Assembly: GCF_017921975.2 (NCBI RefSeq)
Contig: NZ_JAGEMO020000018.1
Span: 124,001 to 188,000 of the forward strand
Reading direction: 5' to 3'
From: Hymenobacter terricola
GTDB lineage: Bacteria > Bacteroidota > Bacteroidia > Cytophagales > Hymenobacteraceae
Length of the DNA stretch: 64,000 bases
The position numbers and the translations under genes are program-made. The notes beneath the pieces are model-generated. The model saw only the letters and a list, made by a program, of their open reading frames with translations. It was not told the DNA's origin and made no database searches. This document shows, piece by piece, positions 17,838 through 26,234 of the stretch. The stretch's first letter is position 1. Each line of letters starts with the position of its first letter.

Positions 17838-19688
17838 TTATTGCCGGGTCACTTTGCGGGTGATGGTGCCGGTGGCGGTGATGAGGCGCAGCACGTACAC
17901 GCCGGGGGCCAGGGCGGGCAGGGCCACCAGGGCCTGGGGCGCGGCGCTCAGCTGGAGCTTGGCAGCGTATACCGGGCGGCCGGCCAGGGTGGTGAGGCTG
18001 ACGGCCGTGGCCTGGGGCTGGTAGCTGCCGGGCAGGGCCACCGAAAGGCTTTCGGCGAAGGGGTTGGGGTAGGCTTCGGCGGTGGTAACGGCGGCAGCGG
18101 TGCGGCTCAGGGTAACTACCGGCGAGTAGGCCACCGTCCCGTCCAGGTCTACCTGGCGGAGGCGGTAGTAGCGGCGGGCGGCAGCCAGGGCCGTGGCCGA
18201 AGCGTCGAGGTACTCGTAGCTGCGGGCCGTAGCGCTATTGCCGGCGGCGGCCAGCTCGGCCACGGCGGCGAATTCGGTGCCGTTGGCCGAGGCTTCCACC
18301 ACGAAGCTGGCGCTTTTCACTTCCTGAGCGGTGGCCCAGCTCAGGCGGTTGCCGGTGCTGGCGGCCTGGCCGGTGAAGGCGGTGAGCACCACCGGCAGCG
18401 GCGACGACGACAGGGCGGCCACTTGGTTCTGCTCGAAGCGGTAGATGGTACCGTTGGCGTCACCAACCAGCAGGTCCAGGCGGCCGTTGCCGTCGAGGTC
18501 GGTGATGAGCGGGGCGGCGTAACCGCCTTCGGCGTTGGCGGTGGTGCCCGCCGTGGTGCCCATGTTGATGGCCATACTGCCGTTGGTGGTCAGGTTGCCT
18601 TTGCTAACGAAGGTGGTGGCGTAGCGGGCCGACTGCTCGTAGCGGGTGATGGCGCCCAGCTGGCTGCCCATGATGAGGTCGAGCAGGCCGTTGCCGTCCA
18701 GGTCAAACACGAGGGGCTTGGCCGTGCCGTTGGTGGCGGCGCCGTCGGCTTTGATGTTGGCGCCGGCGGCCTGGATGTTGCCGGCATCGGGAATGAACGT
18801 TGTGGCGTTCACCGAAACAGCCTCGTAGCGCTTCAGCAGGCCGGAGTAGTCGCCAATCAGCAGCTCCAGCTTGCCGTCGCCGTCCAGGTCCGTCACGGCC
18901 GGGCGGGGGAATTGGCCGCCGGTCACCAAATCGCCGCCGGTGCTCACCTGAATATTGGTTTTGGCGGTGAAAGCGACCGAGCCGGCAGCCGTCTGCTCGA
19001 AGCGGGCAATGCGCTGGCTGTCGCCGGTGCCCATCAGCAGGTCGAGCAGGCCGTTGCCGTCGATGTCGCACACGGTTGGCTTGGCGAAGTTGGCTACTTT
19101 GATGTCGGTAGCGCCCACTTGCAGGTTGCCGATTTTGGTGTAAGCCAAGCCGTTCACGGCCGTTTGTTTCCAGTATTCGATGTTGCCGTTGCCGTTGCCA
19201 ATCAGCAGGTCGGCGCGGCCGGTGTTGGTGAGGTCGGCGCAGGTGGGCGTGGAGTAGGACACCGTGCCGTAGGCAGGTATGGTGGCGGCCGTCACCCGCA
19301 TGCCGCTAAAAGTGCTGCCCTTGGCAGTCAGCTGCGGGAAGCTGGCCCCCGACGAGCCGCGGGTGATGCCCAGCTGGTTGGCCGAGACGGCGTTGCCGGC
19401 GGCCGTCGTCACCACCAGTTTGCCGGTGCTGGCGGCCACGGGAATCGTCACGAGGATGGCCGTAGCCGTGTTGGACGTAATTTTCAGGGACTGGCCGTTC
19501 AGGAGCACCGCAGTGGCACTGCCCAGGCTCAGGCCGGTGATGGCAACGACTGAGCCGGCGGTGGCCGAAGTAGGCGTAAACGAGGTAATCGTTTGGGCCG
19601 AAGCCGCGACGGGCAGGAACAAGGCAAAGGCCGCCAAAGCCGTCCGGCGCAGGGTTTGCAAAGAATCGGAAGCGGAGAAAAACGACAT
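17838..19688 (-). CDS. Secreted IPT/TIG and FG-GAP (VCBS) repeat protein with T9SS sorting domain
   Basis: The 616-residue protein has a signal peptide ending near ASAQ, an IPT/TIG domain (ITSFTPTSATAGSVVAITGL) at about 30-110, and then FG-GAP/VCBS repeats. Each repeat holds a calcium-binding DxDGxGxxDLL loop (DIDGNGLLDLLMG, DLDGDGKLELLIG, DLDGNGLLDLIMG, DLDGNGRLDLLVG), at least four in all. A fibronectin-like region (LTAFTGQAAS...LSWATAQEV) and a T9SS type A domain (AEAYPNPFAESLSVALP to TRKVTRQ) end the chain. It is probably a surface adhesin or structural protein; no enzyme motif is visible. Confidence 0.9.
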   Translation of the reverse strand: MSFFSASDSLQTLRRTALAAFALFLPVAASAQTITSFTPTSATAGSVVAITGLSLGSATAVLLNGQSLKITSNTATAILVTIPVAASTGKLVVTTAAGNAVSANQLGITRGSSGASFPQLTAKGSTFSGMRVTAATIPAYGTVSYSTPTCADLTNTGRADLLIGNGNGNIEYWKQTAVNGLAYTKIGNLQVGATDIKVANFAKPTVCDIDGNGLLDLLMGTGDSQRIARFEQTAAGSVAFTAKTNIQVSTGGDLVTGGQFPRPAVTDLDGDGKLELLIGDYSGLLKRYEAVSVNATTFIPDAGNIQAAGANIKADGAATNGTAKPLVFDLDGNGLLDLIMGSQLGAITRYEQSARYATTFVSKGNLTTNGSMAINMGTTAGTTANAEGGYAAPLITDLDGNGRLDLLVGDANGTIYRFEQNQVAALSSSPLPVVLTAFTGQAASTGNRLSWATAQEVKSASFVVEASANGTEFAAVAELAAAGNSATARSYEYLDASATALAAARRYYRLRQVDLDGTVAYSPVVTLSRTAAAVTTAEAYPNPFAESLSVALPGSYQPQATAVSLTTLAGRPVYAAKLQLSAAPQALVALPALAPGVYVLRLITATGTITRKVTRQ

Positions 19689-20101
19689 ATTGACGACAGA
19701 AGAAGTGGCGGGGATGAGGGGTCTGCGGTGGTTGTTCCGACTTGACGATACAAAGCTGGCGAGAGCCGCCCGCCGTTATTTTTCCTATCGTTTAACCCCG
19801 GTCCTCCCTCGTCGGACCCTCCTTAATTCCCAGCGAACGGAAAGGCCCCGCCCCACGCCCCACGGGCTGCCGGGGCGGCTCATTGCATCAGAGCATGTTA
19901 TGGGTATAATGGCCTGGTGCACCGCAGCAGCCCAGAACCAGCCGCGGGCCGGACCAGCCCGGCATTTCGCAGGCGTTGCGCGGTAGGCTGGCAAAATCAC
20001 GCGCCCCCCCGGCACGGGGCCACTGCCGCGGCACCCAACAGGCGTTGCGGCCGGTCAGCATCCGGCATTCTCCCTATCCGAAGCGTTGCGCCACTTATAG
20101 C
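19689..20101. other. 413-bp gap without a recognised gene
   Basis: Only short Arg/Pro-rich frames cross this stretch. It should hold the promoter of the FG-GAP gene (minus strand) and the 3' end of the PBP4 transcript. A weak GCCCCG/CGGGGC hairpin lies at 19845-19876. Nothing else is seen. Confidence 0.5.
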
Positions 20102-21538
20102 TTACAGCCGCTCGCGCACCTGGCGCAGCACTCGTTCCACCTCGTTGCGCATGTCGCCGCTGTCTACCACGTGGTTGTTGTTCATGAAGCTGAAGGCCAC
20201 CAGCCGGCCGCTTTTGGTGCGCAGGTAGCCGCACACGTTGAGGTTGTTGCTGAGGGTGCCGGTTTTGCCCCACACCCAGGGGCCGGCCGCGTCATGGTAG
20301 CGCTTGCGCAGGGTGCCCTGGCCTCCGCCGGCCGCCAGCAGGCTGAGCAGGCGGCGCTCCGGCACTTCCTGGTGCAGCTTGAGCAGCAGGGCCGTGAGGG
20401 TGCGCGGGGTGATGAGGTTCAGCCGCGAAAGCCCCGAGCCATCGACCCAGAAAATGGGGTCGGGCAGGCCGGTGAGCAGGTTTTTGCGGGCGTAGCGAAT
20501 CACACGGGCCGTGCTGAGCGAGTCGTGCTTGCCGATTTTGGTGCTGCACATCAGCAGCAGCTGCTCGGCCAGGAAGTTGTCGCTCACGCGCAGCATGCGG
20601 CGGTAGAGGGAGTCGACACGCAGCCCGTTGAGCGTCCGAATGGAATCCAGGCCCGGCCGGGGGCGCCACACGGCCCCGGTGGTGGCCCGGCGCAGGGTGT
20701 CGCCCAGCAGCCGCAGCATCAGCCCGCTGCTGGTGACGAAGGGCGTTTCATCGACCCACTTTTTGTTGGTGGGCAGCACGTAGAAGCGGTTTTCCTTGGG
20801 CGTGCGCAGGACGTGGGTGTCTTTGTCGAAGTCGGGCGTGAGCAAATCGGGCGAGGCCGGTCCCACCAGCGGCGCGAAAAAGCGCGGCAGCACCCGCACC
20901 CGCGACTGCGGCGGCAAGGGCGAACGCACGGCGGCCACGCCCCCGGCCCGCACTGGCAGCGGCGGCGTGGCATAGAAGCGCACCGTGTTGCCGTAAATCG
21001 GGAAAGCCGTGCGCTCGGGCTGGAAGTAGTAGCCGTAGTCGTCCCAGGTCCAACTGGGGCCGAAGGGCGCGACGCAGGCAATGGCGCAGTAGGCCAGGTT
21101 GTGTTCGGGGCGGTGCAGCAGGAAGCTGTAGGCGCGGCGGCTGGGCACGTCGCCGTGCAGCAGCGTAGGGTCGCCGGTGCCCTGGAAAAACAGCGTGTCG
21201 TTGCGGCTGAAGTAGCGCAGGCTGGGCAGCGAGTCGCCCAGGATGTGCAGCCCGGCGTAGAAGCTGAACATTTTCATGTTGCTGGCCGGGGTGAAATACT
21301 TGGCGTCCTGGTAGCCGTAAAAAGGCCGGGCGCTGTCGGCATACGCCAGGCTCAGGCCCACCTGGTGCTGGCGCAGCACCGGCGAGGCGGCCAGCAGCGA
21401 ATCGAGCCAGGGCAATGGGTGGCCGGGCGTGGCCACCTCCGGCGCGGCCGGCCGCTTATCGGTGCCGGATTGGGCGCAGGCCGGCAGCTGGGTGGCCCCC
21501 ACGATGAGCAGCAATAGAAAGTAGAGCGGACGTAGCAT
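20102..21538 (-). CDS. dacB: D-alanyl-D-alanine carboxypeptidase/endopeptidase (PBP4, class C), lipoprotein-like
   Basis: I use ATG 21538, which starts a signal peptide with a possible lipobox (QLPAC, Cys21); the frame extends to 21667 through a repeat element. The 478-residue protein has the three penicillin-binding motifs: SxxK as SNMK at 86-89, SDN in RMLRVSDNFLAEQ, and KTG in VWGKTGTLSNN. The long insert between the first two motifs is typical of PBP4. It would cleave D-Ala-D-Ala and peptide cross-links in peptidoglycan in the periplasm. Confidence 0.9.
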   Translation of the reverse strand: MLRPLYFLLLLIVGATQLPACAQSGTDKRPAAPEVATPGHPLPWLDSLLAASPVLRQHQVGLSLAYADSARPFYGYQDAKYFTPASNMKMFSFYAGLHILGDSLPSLRYFSRNDTLFFQGTGDPTLLHGDVPSRRAYSFLLHRPEHNLAYCAIACVAPFGPSWTWDDYGYYFQPERTAFPIYGNTVRFYATPPLPVRAGGVAAVRSPLPPQSRVRVLPRFFAPLVGPASPDLLTPDFDKDTHVLRTPKENRFYVLPTNKKWVDETPFVTSSGLMLRLLGDTLRRATTGAVWRPRPGLDSIRTLNGLRVDSLYRRMLRVSDNFLAEQLLLMCSTKIGKHDSLSTARVIRYARKNLLTGLPDPIFWVDGSGLSRLNLITPRTLTALLLKLHQEVPERRLLSLLAAGGGQGTLRKRYHDAAGPWVWGKTGTLSNNLNVCGYLRTKSGRLVAFSFMNNNHVVDSGDMRNEVERVLRQVRERL

Positions 21539-21606
21539 CGGCCGCAACTTACGCAGCAAACGGGGCTGGGGCGGCTTTATAGGCAACAAAAGATGCAGCA
21601 GCGAGC

Positions 21607-21681
21607 GTAGCGCGGACTTTGTAGTCCGCGTCCCGGAACGAGCTGGCGGCGCGGGGACGCGGACCACAAAGTCCGCGCTAC
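21607..21681. repeat. 28-bp inverted repeat (GTAGCGCGGACTTTGTAG element)
   Basis: Arms 21607-21634 and 21654-21681 are reverse complements with one mismatch and a 19-nt centre. It lies between the dacB start and the truncated end of the ATPase remnant. Confidence 0.8.
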
Positions 21682-21718
21682 AGCAAAAGAGCAGGGCTTT
21701 GGATTGGCAAATCCGTAG

Positions 21719-22132
21719 CTTCTGAATATGGTGGCTGAGGGCGTCCGCAAATTTGCCACGCTGTACAAGCTGCTGGCCAATGGCACGCTCACGCCCGAAA
21801 CCACCCTGTTCTGAGACGAGCCGGAGGCCAACCTCAACCCTGCCCTGCTAAAGGAAATGGCCGCCGTGCTCACCGAACTGGCCAGGGCGGGCTTCCAGAT
21901 TATTCTGGCCACGCACAGCCTGTTTTTGCTGAAGGAGCTGCACATTCTGGCGCAGCGGGAGAAACAGCCGGCCAGGTATTTTGCGCTATTTGCGGGCGAG
22001 AACGGGGCCACGCAGGTAGAAACCAAGGACGATTTTATCCAACTCGAACACGTTGCGGCACTGGATGCGGAGCTGACCCAGACCTTCGATTTTGAGGATG
22101 CCTTAGACCAGGACTATGCCGGTGATTCCTGA
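21719..22132 (+). pseudogene. AAA family ATPase remnant (5' truncated, nonsense codon)
   Basis: The frame is readable from 21719 to TAG 22130-22132. It holds the C-terminal third of an ABC/SMC-like AAA ATPase: MVAEGVRKFATLYKLLANG, then TGA at 21812-21814, then DEPEANLNPALLKEM (signature Walker B) and ILATHSLFLLKEL (H-loop). Intact relatives read LFWDEPE, so the TGA replaces a Trp TGG codon. The N-terminal part with Walker A is absent; the remnant begins 38 bp after a 28-bp inverted repeat. Intact versions occur in two-gene defence or nuclease modules. This copy cannot make an active ATPase. Confidence 0.8.
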
Positions 22133-22718
22133 GGGCAGCCTATTGTTTGATTTCCCGGACGCCGACAACTGGCACGCTTTCAAGTACGACGAGAAGGACA
22201 AGTCCAGGCCTGGTTTCTACCAGGAATGCCTCGAAAAAACGGACGGCATCAAAGGCGTGGACATTGTGGCCGGCATTTCACCCGGCTTTCACACCATTAC
22301 GCTTATTGAAATCAAGGATTTCAGCGGGCACGCGCACGACTTGAAAGAGGAGGTGCGCAGCGGAGCAATCCCCTTGGAAATTCTCCAAAAAGCCCCGCAT
22401 ACGTGCAGCGGCCTCTACTTGGGGGCGCGCAACAAAACCCCATTGCTAGCCCCCGACCTGCGGGCAGCGGTTCGGCGCCCGTCCCAACGATTGGAAGTGG
22501 TTTTCTTTTTGGCCGAAGACCCCGTGCGGACTTCCTTGCCCGCCCATGAGCGGCGGCAGAAAGAGCTTAGCCGCCGTACTCGCCGGCAAGACTTGCTGAA
22601 AAAGATGCGGGAGAAATTCAAGCCGCTGGGCATTCCGTGCGATTTGGCGGAGTTGGGTGACCTACCGGAGCGTTGCGGCTGGACGGTGACCACCCCCCAA
22701 GCCACTGACGAAACCTAG
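22116..22718 (+). CDS. Unknown protein with a possible PD-(D/E)xK-like motif, partner of the decayed ATPase
   Basis: The 200-residue frame starts at ATG 22116 and overlaps the ATPase remnant by 17 bp, as in a translationally coupled pair. The N-terminal half has GVDIVAGISPGFHTITLIEI followed by KDFSG. An Asp, a strand and E-x-K in this spacing recall the PD-(D/E)xK nuclease core, though this is by eye only. The C-terminal half is rich in Lys/Arg (ERRQKELSRRTRRQDLLKKM), suiting a nucleic-acid contact. I do not recognise the family. The frame is intact although its ATPase partner is broken. Confidence 0.6.
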   Translation: MPVIPEGSLLFDFPDADNWHAFKYDEKDKSRPGFYQECLEKTDGIKGVDIVAGISPGFHTITLIEIKDFSGHAHDLKEEVRSGAIPLEILQKAPHTCSGLYLGARNKTPLLAPDLRAAVRRPSQRLEVVFFLAEDPVRTSLPAHERRQKELSRRTRRQDLLKKMREKFKPLGIPCDLAELGDLPERCGWTVTTPQATDET

Positions 22719-22721
22719 CCA

Positions 22722-22847
22722 ATGAAACATATTCCTCTTGCAAAGCCGAATATGTTTCACATCTTGAAACTTATTCTGTGCTTGCCTGCGAATATGTTTC
22801 AACGCTTGAAACTTATTTTGTTCTTGTCTGCGAATATGTTTCACCAC
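22722..22847. repeat. Tandem array of three 42-bp palindromic units
   Basis: The array is exactly 126 bp, three units at 22722-22763, 22764-22805 and 22806-22847. Each unit has TGAAACwTATT at its left, CTTG in the middle and GAATATGTTTCA near its right end (copies at 22748, 22790, 22832), closing with a variable 4-nt linker. The two ends are inverted copies: in unit 1 TGAAACATATTC and GAATATGTTTCA are a perfect 12-bp stem. It ends 11 bp before the start of an XRE regulator gene, so an operator array is plausible. The 42-bp period (four helical turns, 14 codons) leaves several frames open through it. Confidence 0.85.
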
Positions 22848-22858
22848 ATTCCAGCGTC

Positions 22859-23437
22859 ATGGCCCGTCCTTCCAATTTCCCCGATTCGCGCCTGGCCATT
22901 CTGCGGAAATACCTGGGCTTGCAGCAGCAGGAGCTGGCCGGCTTTCTGGGCATCAGCCGCAGCCTGCTGGCCAACCTCGAAGCCAACCGGCGCTCCATGA
23001 GCCGGGAGGTGAGCGAGCGAGCCGCGCCCTTGCTGGTCCTGTTGCCCGAAGCGGCGCTGCTTGCCGTGCTCGCCCCGCCCACGCCGCCCCCCACCCTGCC
23101 GGCGGTGCCCGCCCCCGGCCCGCTGGAAGCCCGCCGCGACTTTTGCCTATGGCGGGCCGCCAACCTGCGCTACGAGCTGCGCACCCTGCATGCCCAGGCT
23201 ACCATCGCCAACCGCTGGCAGCAGGCCGGGCCCACGCTGCTGGCCGCCCTGCCGCCCGCTGCCCCCGACCCGGCCCCGCCCGGCGAGTGGGCCCGCCTCA
23301 CCTACCCGCGCCTGCTGGCGGAGCAGTGCGCCACCGCCTTCACCCCCGACGACGCGGCCCGCTACCACCTGCTCCGCCTCCAAGCCGAAGCGTTGGAAAC
23401 GGAAGCGGCCGCTCTGGCCGTGCTCCTGGGGGCGTAG
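22859..23437 (+). CDS. XRE-family HTH regulator with helical C-terminal domain
   Basis: ATG 22859 gives 192 residues; the frame extends upstream through the 42-bp array, but the HTH starts right here. Residues 10-50 (SRLAILRKYLGLQQQELAGF then LGISRSLLANLEANRRSMS) are a clear XRE helix-turn-helix. A Pro/Ala-rich linker follows. The C-terminal ~90 residues form helices (RRDFCLWRAANLRYELRTLH; YHLLRLQAEALETEAAALAV) of no known family. A decayed gene of similar layout lies at 46376-46820. Its position directly after the array suggests self-regulation, which is inference. Confidence 0.78.
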   Translation: MARPSNFPDSRLAILRKYLGLQQQELAGFLGISRSLLANLEANRRSMSREVSERAAPLLVLLPEAALLAVLAPPTPPPTLPAVPAPGPLEARRDFCLWRAANLRYELRTLHAQATIANRWQQAGPTLLAALPPAAPDPAPPGEWARLTYPRLLAEQCATAFTPDDAARYHLLRLQAEALETEAAALAVLLGA

Positions 23438-23564
23438 GACGGCGGGGCTGGTTACATCAACGCAAAGCAGAACGTCATGCTCATCATGGCCGCCAAAAAA
23501 TCAAATCCACCCATCAAGCGGTTGTTGTCGACTTTCCTCTATCCCCCGCAACCAACCGCATAGT

Positions 23565-24671
23565 ATGTCCACCAACGCCCTGTTCGCGCCCTTTGCGCTG
23601 AAATCGCTGCAACTCAAAAACCGCATCGTGATGGCCCCCATGACCCGCTCCTTCTCGCCCAACGGCGTGCCGGGGGCCGATGTGGCCGCCTACTACCGCC
23701 GCCGGGCCGAAGGGCAGGTCGGCCTCATTCTCTCCGAAGGCACGGTGGTGGAGCGCCCGGCCTCGTCCAACGACCCCAACATTCCGCATTTCTACGGTGA
23801 GCAGGCCCTGGCCGGCTGGCAGCACGTCATCGACGAAGTGCACGCCGCCGATGGCAAAATGGGCCCGCAGCTCTGGCACATGGGCGTGATGAGCGGCCAC
23901 CGCTCCGGCTGGCAGCCCACCGAAGCCTTCGAAGGCCCTTCCGGCCTGCTCAAACCCGGCCAGCCCACCGGCAAAACGATGACCGAAAACGACATCACCG
24001 ACACCATTGCCGCCTTCGGCCGGGCCGCCGCCGATGCCAAGCGCCTGGGCTTCGACTGCCTGGAGCTGCACGGCGCCCACGGCTACCTCATCGACCAGTT
24101 TTTCTGGGCCGGCCTCAACCAGCGCACCGATGCCTACGGCGGCGACGCCCTCACCGCCCGCAGCCGCCTCGCCGTGGAGCTGGTGCGGGAAGTGCGCCGG
24201 CAAGTGGGCGACGATTTCGTTATCAGCCTGCGCCTCTCGCAGTGGAAGCAGCAGGACTACGACGCAAAGCTGGCCCACACGCCCCAGGAAATGCAAGCCT
24301 GGCTCGCGCCCCTGGCCAACGCCGGCGTGGATATTTTCCACTGCTCGCAGCGCCGCTTCTGGGAGCCCGAGTTTGAGAACGAAGGCTCTGAGTTGAACTT
24401 CGCCGGCTGGGTGAAAAAGCTCACCGGCAAAACCACCATCACAGTAGGCTCGGTGGGCTTATCGGGCGAATTCCTGGCCGGCTTCGCGGGCGAAGCCTCG
24501 GAGCCGCGCTCGCTCGATGAACTCCTGCGCCGCTTGGACCAGAAGGAATTTGACTTGGTGGCCGTGGGCCGCCAGTTGATTGTCGACCCGAATTGGGTGG
24601 AGAAAATCCAGCACGGTCGTTCCAATGAGCTGAAAGGCTACAGCCGCGAGGCGCTGCACACGCTGGTGTAA
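23565..24671 (+). CDS. Old Yellow Enzyme family NADH:flavin oxidoreductase
   Basis: ATG 23565 begins a 368-residue FMN-dependent TIM-barrel reductase. OYE features are LKNRIVMAPMTRSF near the N-terminus, the WHMG segment (GPQLWHMGVMSG) where OYEs bind FMN, ELHGAHGYLIDQFFWAGLNQ with the substrate-site residues, and the VGSVGLSGEF and AVGRQLIVDPNWVEKI phosphate-binding parts. Such enzymes reduce activated C=C bonds with NAD(P)H. A half copy of the GTCATGC repeat (near 23471) lies before it, and a strong terminator follows. Confidence 0.92.
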   Translation: MSTNALFAPFALKSLQLKNRIVMAPMTRSFSPNGVPGADVAAYYRRRAEGQVGLILSEGTVVERPASSNDPNIPHFYGEQALAGWQHVIDEVHAADGKMGPQLWHMGVMSGHRSGWQPTEAFEGPSGLLKPGQPTGKTMTENDITDTIAAFGRAAADAKRLGFDCLELHGAHGYLIDQFFWAGLNQRTDAYGGDALTARSRLAVELVREVRRQVGDDFVISLRLSQWKQQDYDAKLAHTPQEMQAWLAPLANAGVDIFHCSQRRFWEPEFENEGSELNFAGWVKKLTGKTTITVGSVGLSGEFLAGFAGEASEPRSLDELLRRLDQKEFDLVAVGRQLIVDPNWVEKIQHGRSNELKGYSREALHTLV

Positions 24672-24691
24672 GCCACGCAGGCAGTAACAAG

Positions 24692-24736
24692 AAAGGCCGT
24701 CATGCCTCGGCCACGCTCGGCATGACGGCCTTTTTT
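24692..24736 (+). terminator. Terminator of GTCATGC repeat type
   Basis: Perfect 15-bp arms 24692-24706 and 24719-24733 enclose a 12-nt loop, and six T follow from 24731. The arms contain GTCATGCC/GGCATGAC, so a repeat-family palindrome appears to serve as terminator for the OYE gene and the convergent gene. Confidence 0.85.
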
Positions 24737-24756
24737 GAGCCAAACAACACCAACCG

Positions 24757-25953
24757 CTACGCCAGCACCGCTTCCGTTTCCAGCACGGCCGGCGCTTCTG
24801 CTCGCTCACTCAGCCCGTCCAAGGCCTGCGTGAGGTCGGCAATCAGGTCGTCGGCCGCTTCCAGGCCGATGGAGAGGCGGAGCAGGCTATCGGCAAAGCC
24901 GGCGGCGCGGCGCTGCGCGGCCGGAATGGCCGTGTGCGTCATCGACGCGGAGTGGCACACGAGGCTCTTGCCGCCGCCCAGGCTCACGGCCAGCTTGAAG
25001 TAGTGCAGGCTGGTGGCCAGTTGCGTGGCTGCTTCCACGGTGTCGTCGTTCAGCACCAGCGCGATGATGCCGCCGAAACCATCCGGCTGCTGCTTCCGGG
25101 CAATGGCGTGGTTGGGGTGCGATTCCAGCCCGGGGTAGTACACGGCGCTGATTTCGGGACGGGTTTGCAGAAAGCGGGCCACCTGCAGCGCCGCGCTGCA
25201 GTGCTGGGCAATGCGCAGGTGCAAGGTTTCGAGCCCGCGAATCACGAGGAAGGAATCGAACGGCCCGAGGATGGCCCCCGAGGCGTTCTGGATGAACTGG
25301 ATTTGTGCGCCCAGCTCCGGCGTGGCGGCTACCACGGCCCCGGCAATCAAATCGGAATGGCCGCCCAGGTACTTGGTGGCGCTGTGCACCACAATGTCGG
25401 CCCCCAGCAAAATAGGCTGTTGCAGCACGGGCGAGGCAAACGTGTTATCGACGCACAGCCAGGCCCCGGCGGCGTGGGCCAGCTCTGCCAGCGCGGCAAT
25501 ATCCGAAATCTTGAGCGTGGGGTTCGAGGGCGTTTCCAGCCACACCAGCTTGGTGCGCCCGGTGATGGCCTCGGCCACCTGCGCCAGGTCGGCGGTGTCG
25601 CAATACACGATGTCGATGCCGAAACGGCGGTAAACGTGCTCAAACAGGCGGAAAGCCCCACCGTAGATGTCGTCGATGGCCACAATCTGGTCGCCGGTCG
25701 AGAGCAGCTTGAGCACCGCATCGATGGCGGCCATGCCGCTGGCAAAGGCGTAGGCCGAATGGCCGTGTTCGAGGCCGGCCAGCAGCTGCTCCAGGGCGCT
25801 GCGGGTGGGGTTGGCGGTGCGGGAGTAGTCGAAGCCCTTGTGCACGCCCGGCGACTCCTGCACGAACGTACAGGTCTGGTAGATCGGCACCGAGAGGGCA
25901 CCGGTTAGCTCGTCGACGGGGAAGGACTGAATGAGGCGGGTGGAAGCTTGCAT
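24757..25953 (-). CDS. PLP-dependent transsulfuration enzyme (cystathionine gamma-synthase/gamma-lyase family), SAM-controlled
   Basis: The 398-residue protein is a Cys/Met-metabolism PLP enzyme. Family marks are YSRTANPTRSALEQLLAGLE, AFASGMAAIDAV, LVWLETPSNPTLKISDI, and the PLP-binding lysine at 194 in HSATKYLGGHSD. Whether it is cystathionine gamma-synthase, O-acetylhomoserine sulfhydrylase or methionine gamma-lyase cannot be told by eye. The SAM-I riboswitch in its leader argues for a synthetic role in methionine formation, shut off when SAM is plentiful. It is transcribed from a strong promoter at 26235-26264. Confidence 0.9.
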   Translation of the reverse strand: MQASTRLIQSFPVDELTGALSVPIYQTCTFVQESPGVHKGFDYSRTANPTRSALEQLLAGLEHGHSAYAFASGMAAIDAVLKLLSTGDQIVAIDDIYGGAFRLFEHVYRRFGIDIVYCDTADLAQVAEAITGRTKLVWLETPSNPTLKISDIAALAELAHAAGAWLCVDNTFASPVLQQPILLGADIVVHSATKYLGGHSDLIAGAVVAATPELGAQIQFIQNASGAILGPFDSFLVIRGLETLHLRIAQHCSAALQVARFLQTRPEISAVYYPGLESHPNHAIARKQQPDGFGGIIALVLNDDTVEAATQLATSLHYFKLAVSLGGGKSLVCHSASMTHTAIPAAQRRAAGFADSLLRLSIGLEAADDLIADLTQALDGLSERAEAPAVLETEAVLA

Positions 25954-26036
25954 GGGTATCTGGCGTTTTTGTGGTTGAGACGAAAACGCACCCGGTTACC
26001 TAAGCACTTACGCAAGATTTCTTACCGAAAGAGCCT

Positions 26037-26064
26037 AAAAAAAGCCCTTCCGACAAGTCAGAAG
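26037..26064 (-). terminator. Riboswitch expression-platform terminator
   Basis: On the minus strand an 8-bp stem (26064-26057 with 26054-26047, one G-U pair) is followed by GGC and seven T (26043-26037). It lies 36 nt after the SAM-I aptamer and is the expected off-state terminator. Confidence 0.8.
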
Positions 26065-26099
26065 AGCACAACCGCTGCAGACGGGAAAGCATCTTGTAG

Positions 26100-26212
26100 A
26101 CTTATCTTCTCCCAAGCCGACCGAAGTCGCCTCAGAACAGGATTTAGCACCTGGTATTGCTACTGGTTGCTAAGGCATCGCAGGGCCTGTCCCTCCGCCT
26201 TTCTTGATAAGT
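26100..26212 (-). ncRNA. SAM-I (S-box) riboswitch aptamer
   Basis: The minus strand reads as a classic S-box aptamer. The P1 arms ACTTATC and GATAAGT (26212-26206 and 26106-26100) pair perfectly. Inside follow AAGAAAGGCGGAGGGAC, a GCCCTGCGATGCC segment, the conserved CAACC and the GGTGCTAAATCC core. A Rho-independent terminator follows, so SAM binding should stop transcription of the PLP enzyme gene. These elements are seen directly; the regulatory logic is known for the family. Confidence 0.93.
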
Positions 26213-26234
26213 GCTCCGATTAGGGAGCGCACCG

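Noticed and set aside
17745..19553. 602-codon plus-strand open frame
   Set aside because: It is the complement of the FG-GAP repeat gene, whose repeats and T9SS domain are clear; the plus frame is low-complexity Gly/Val/Ala.
19785..20015. 76-codon minus-strand frame in the 413-bp gap
   Set aside because: Arg/Gly/Trp-rich and unlike real proteins; probably chance in GC-rich DNA.
22722..22847. CRISPR array
   Set aside because: Units are 42 bp with almost no variable spacer (4 nt), are themselves palindromic, and no cas genes are near.
22662..22847. Minus-strand peptide with 14-residue repeats
   Set aside because: It is open only because the 42-bp period is a multiple of three; similar open frames exist on the plus strand. 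Kept as an alternative in the array finding, not as a gene.
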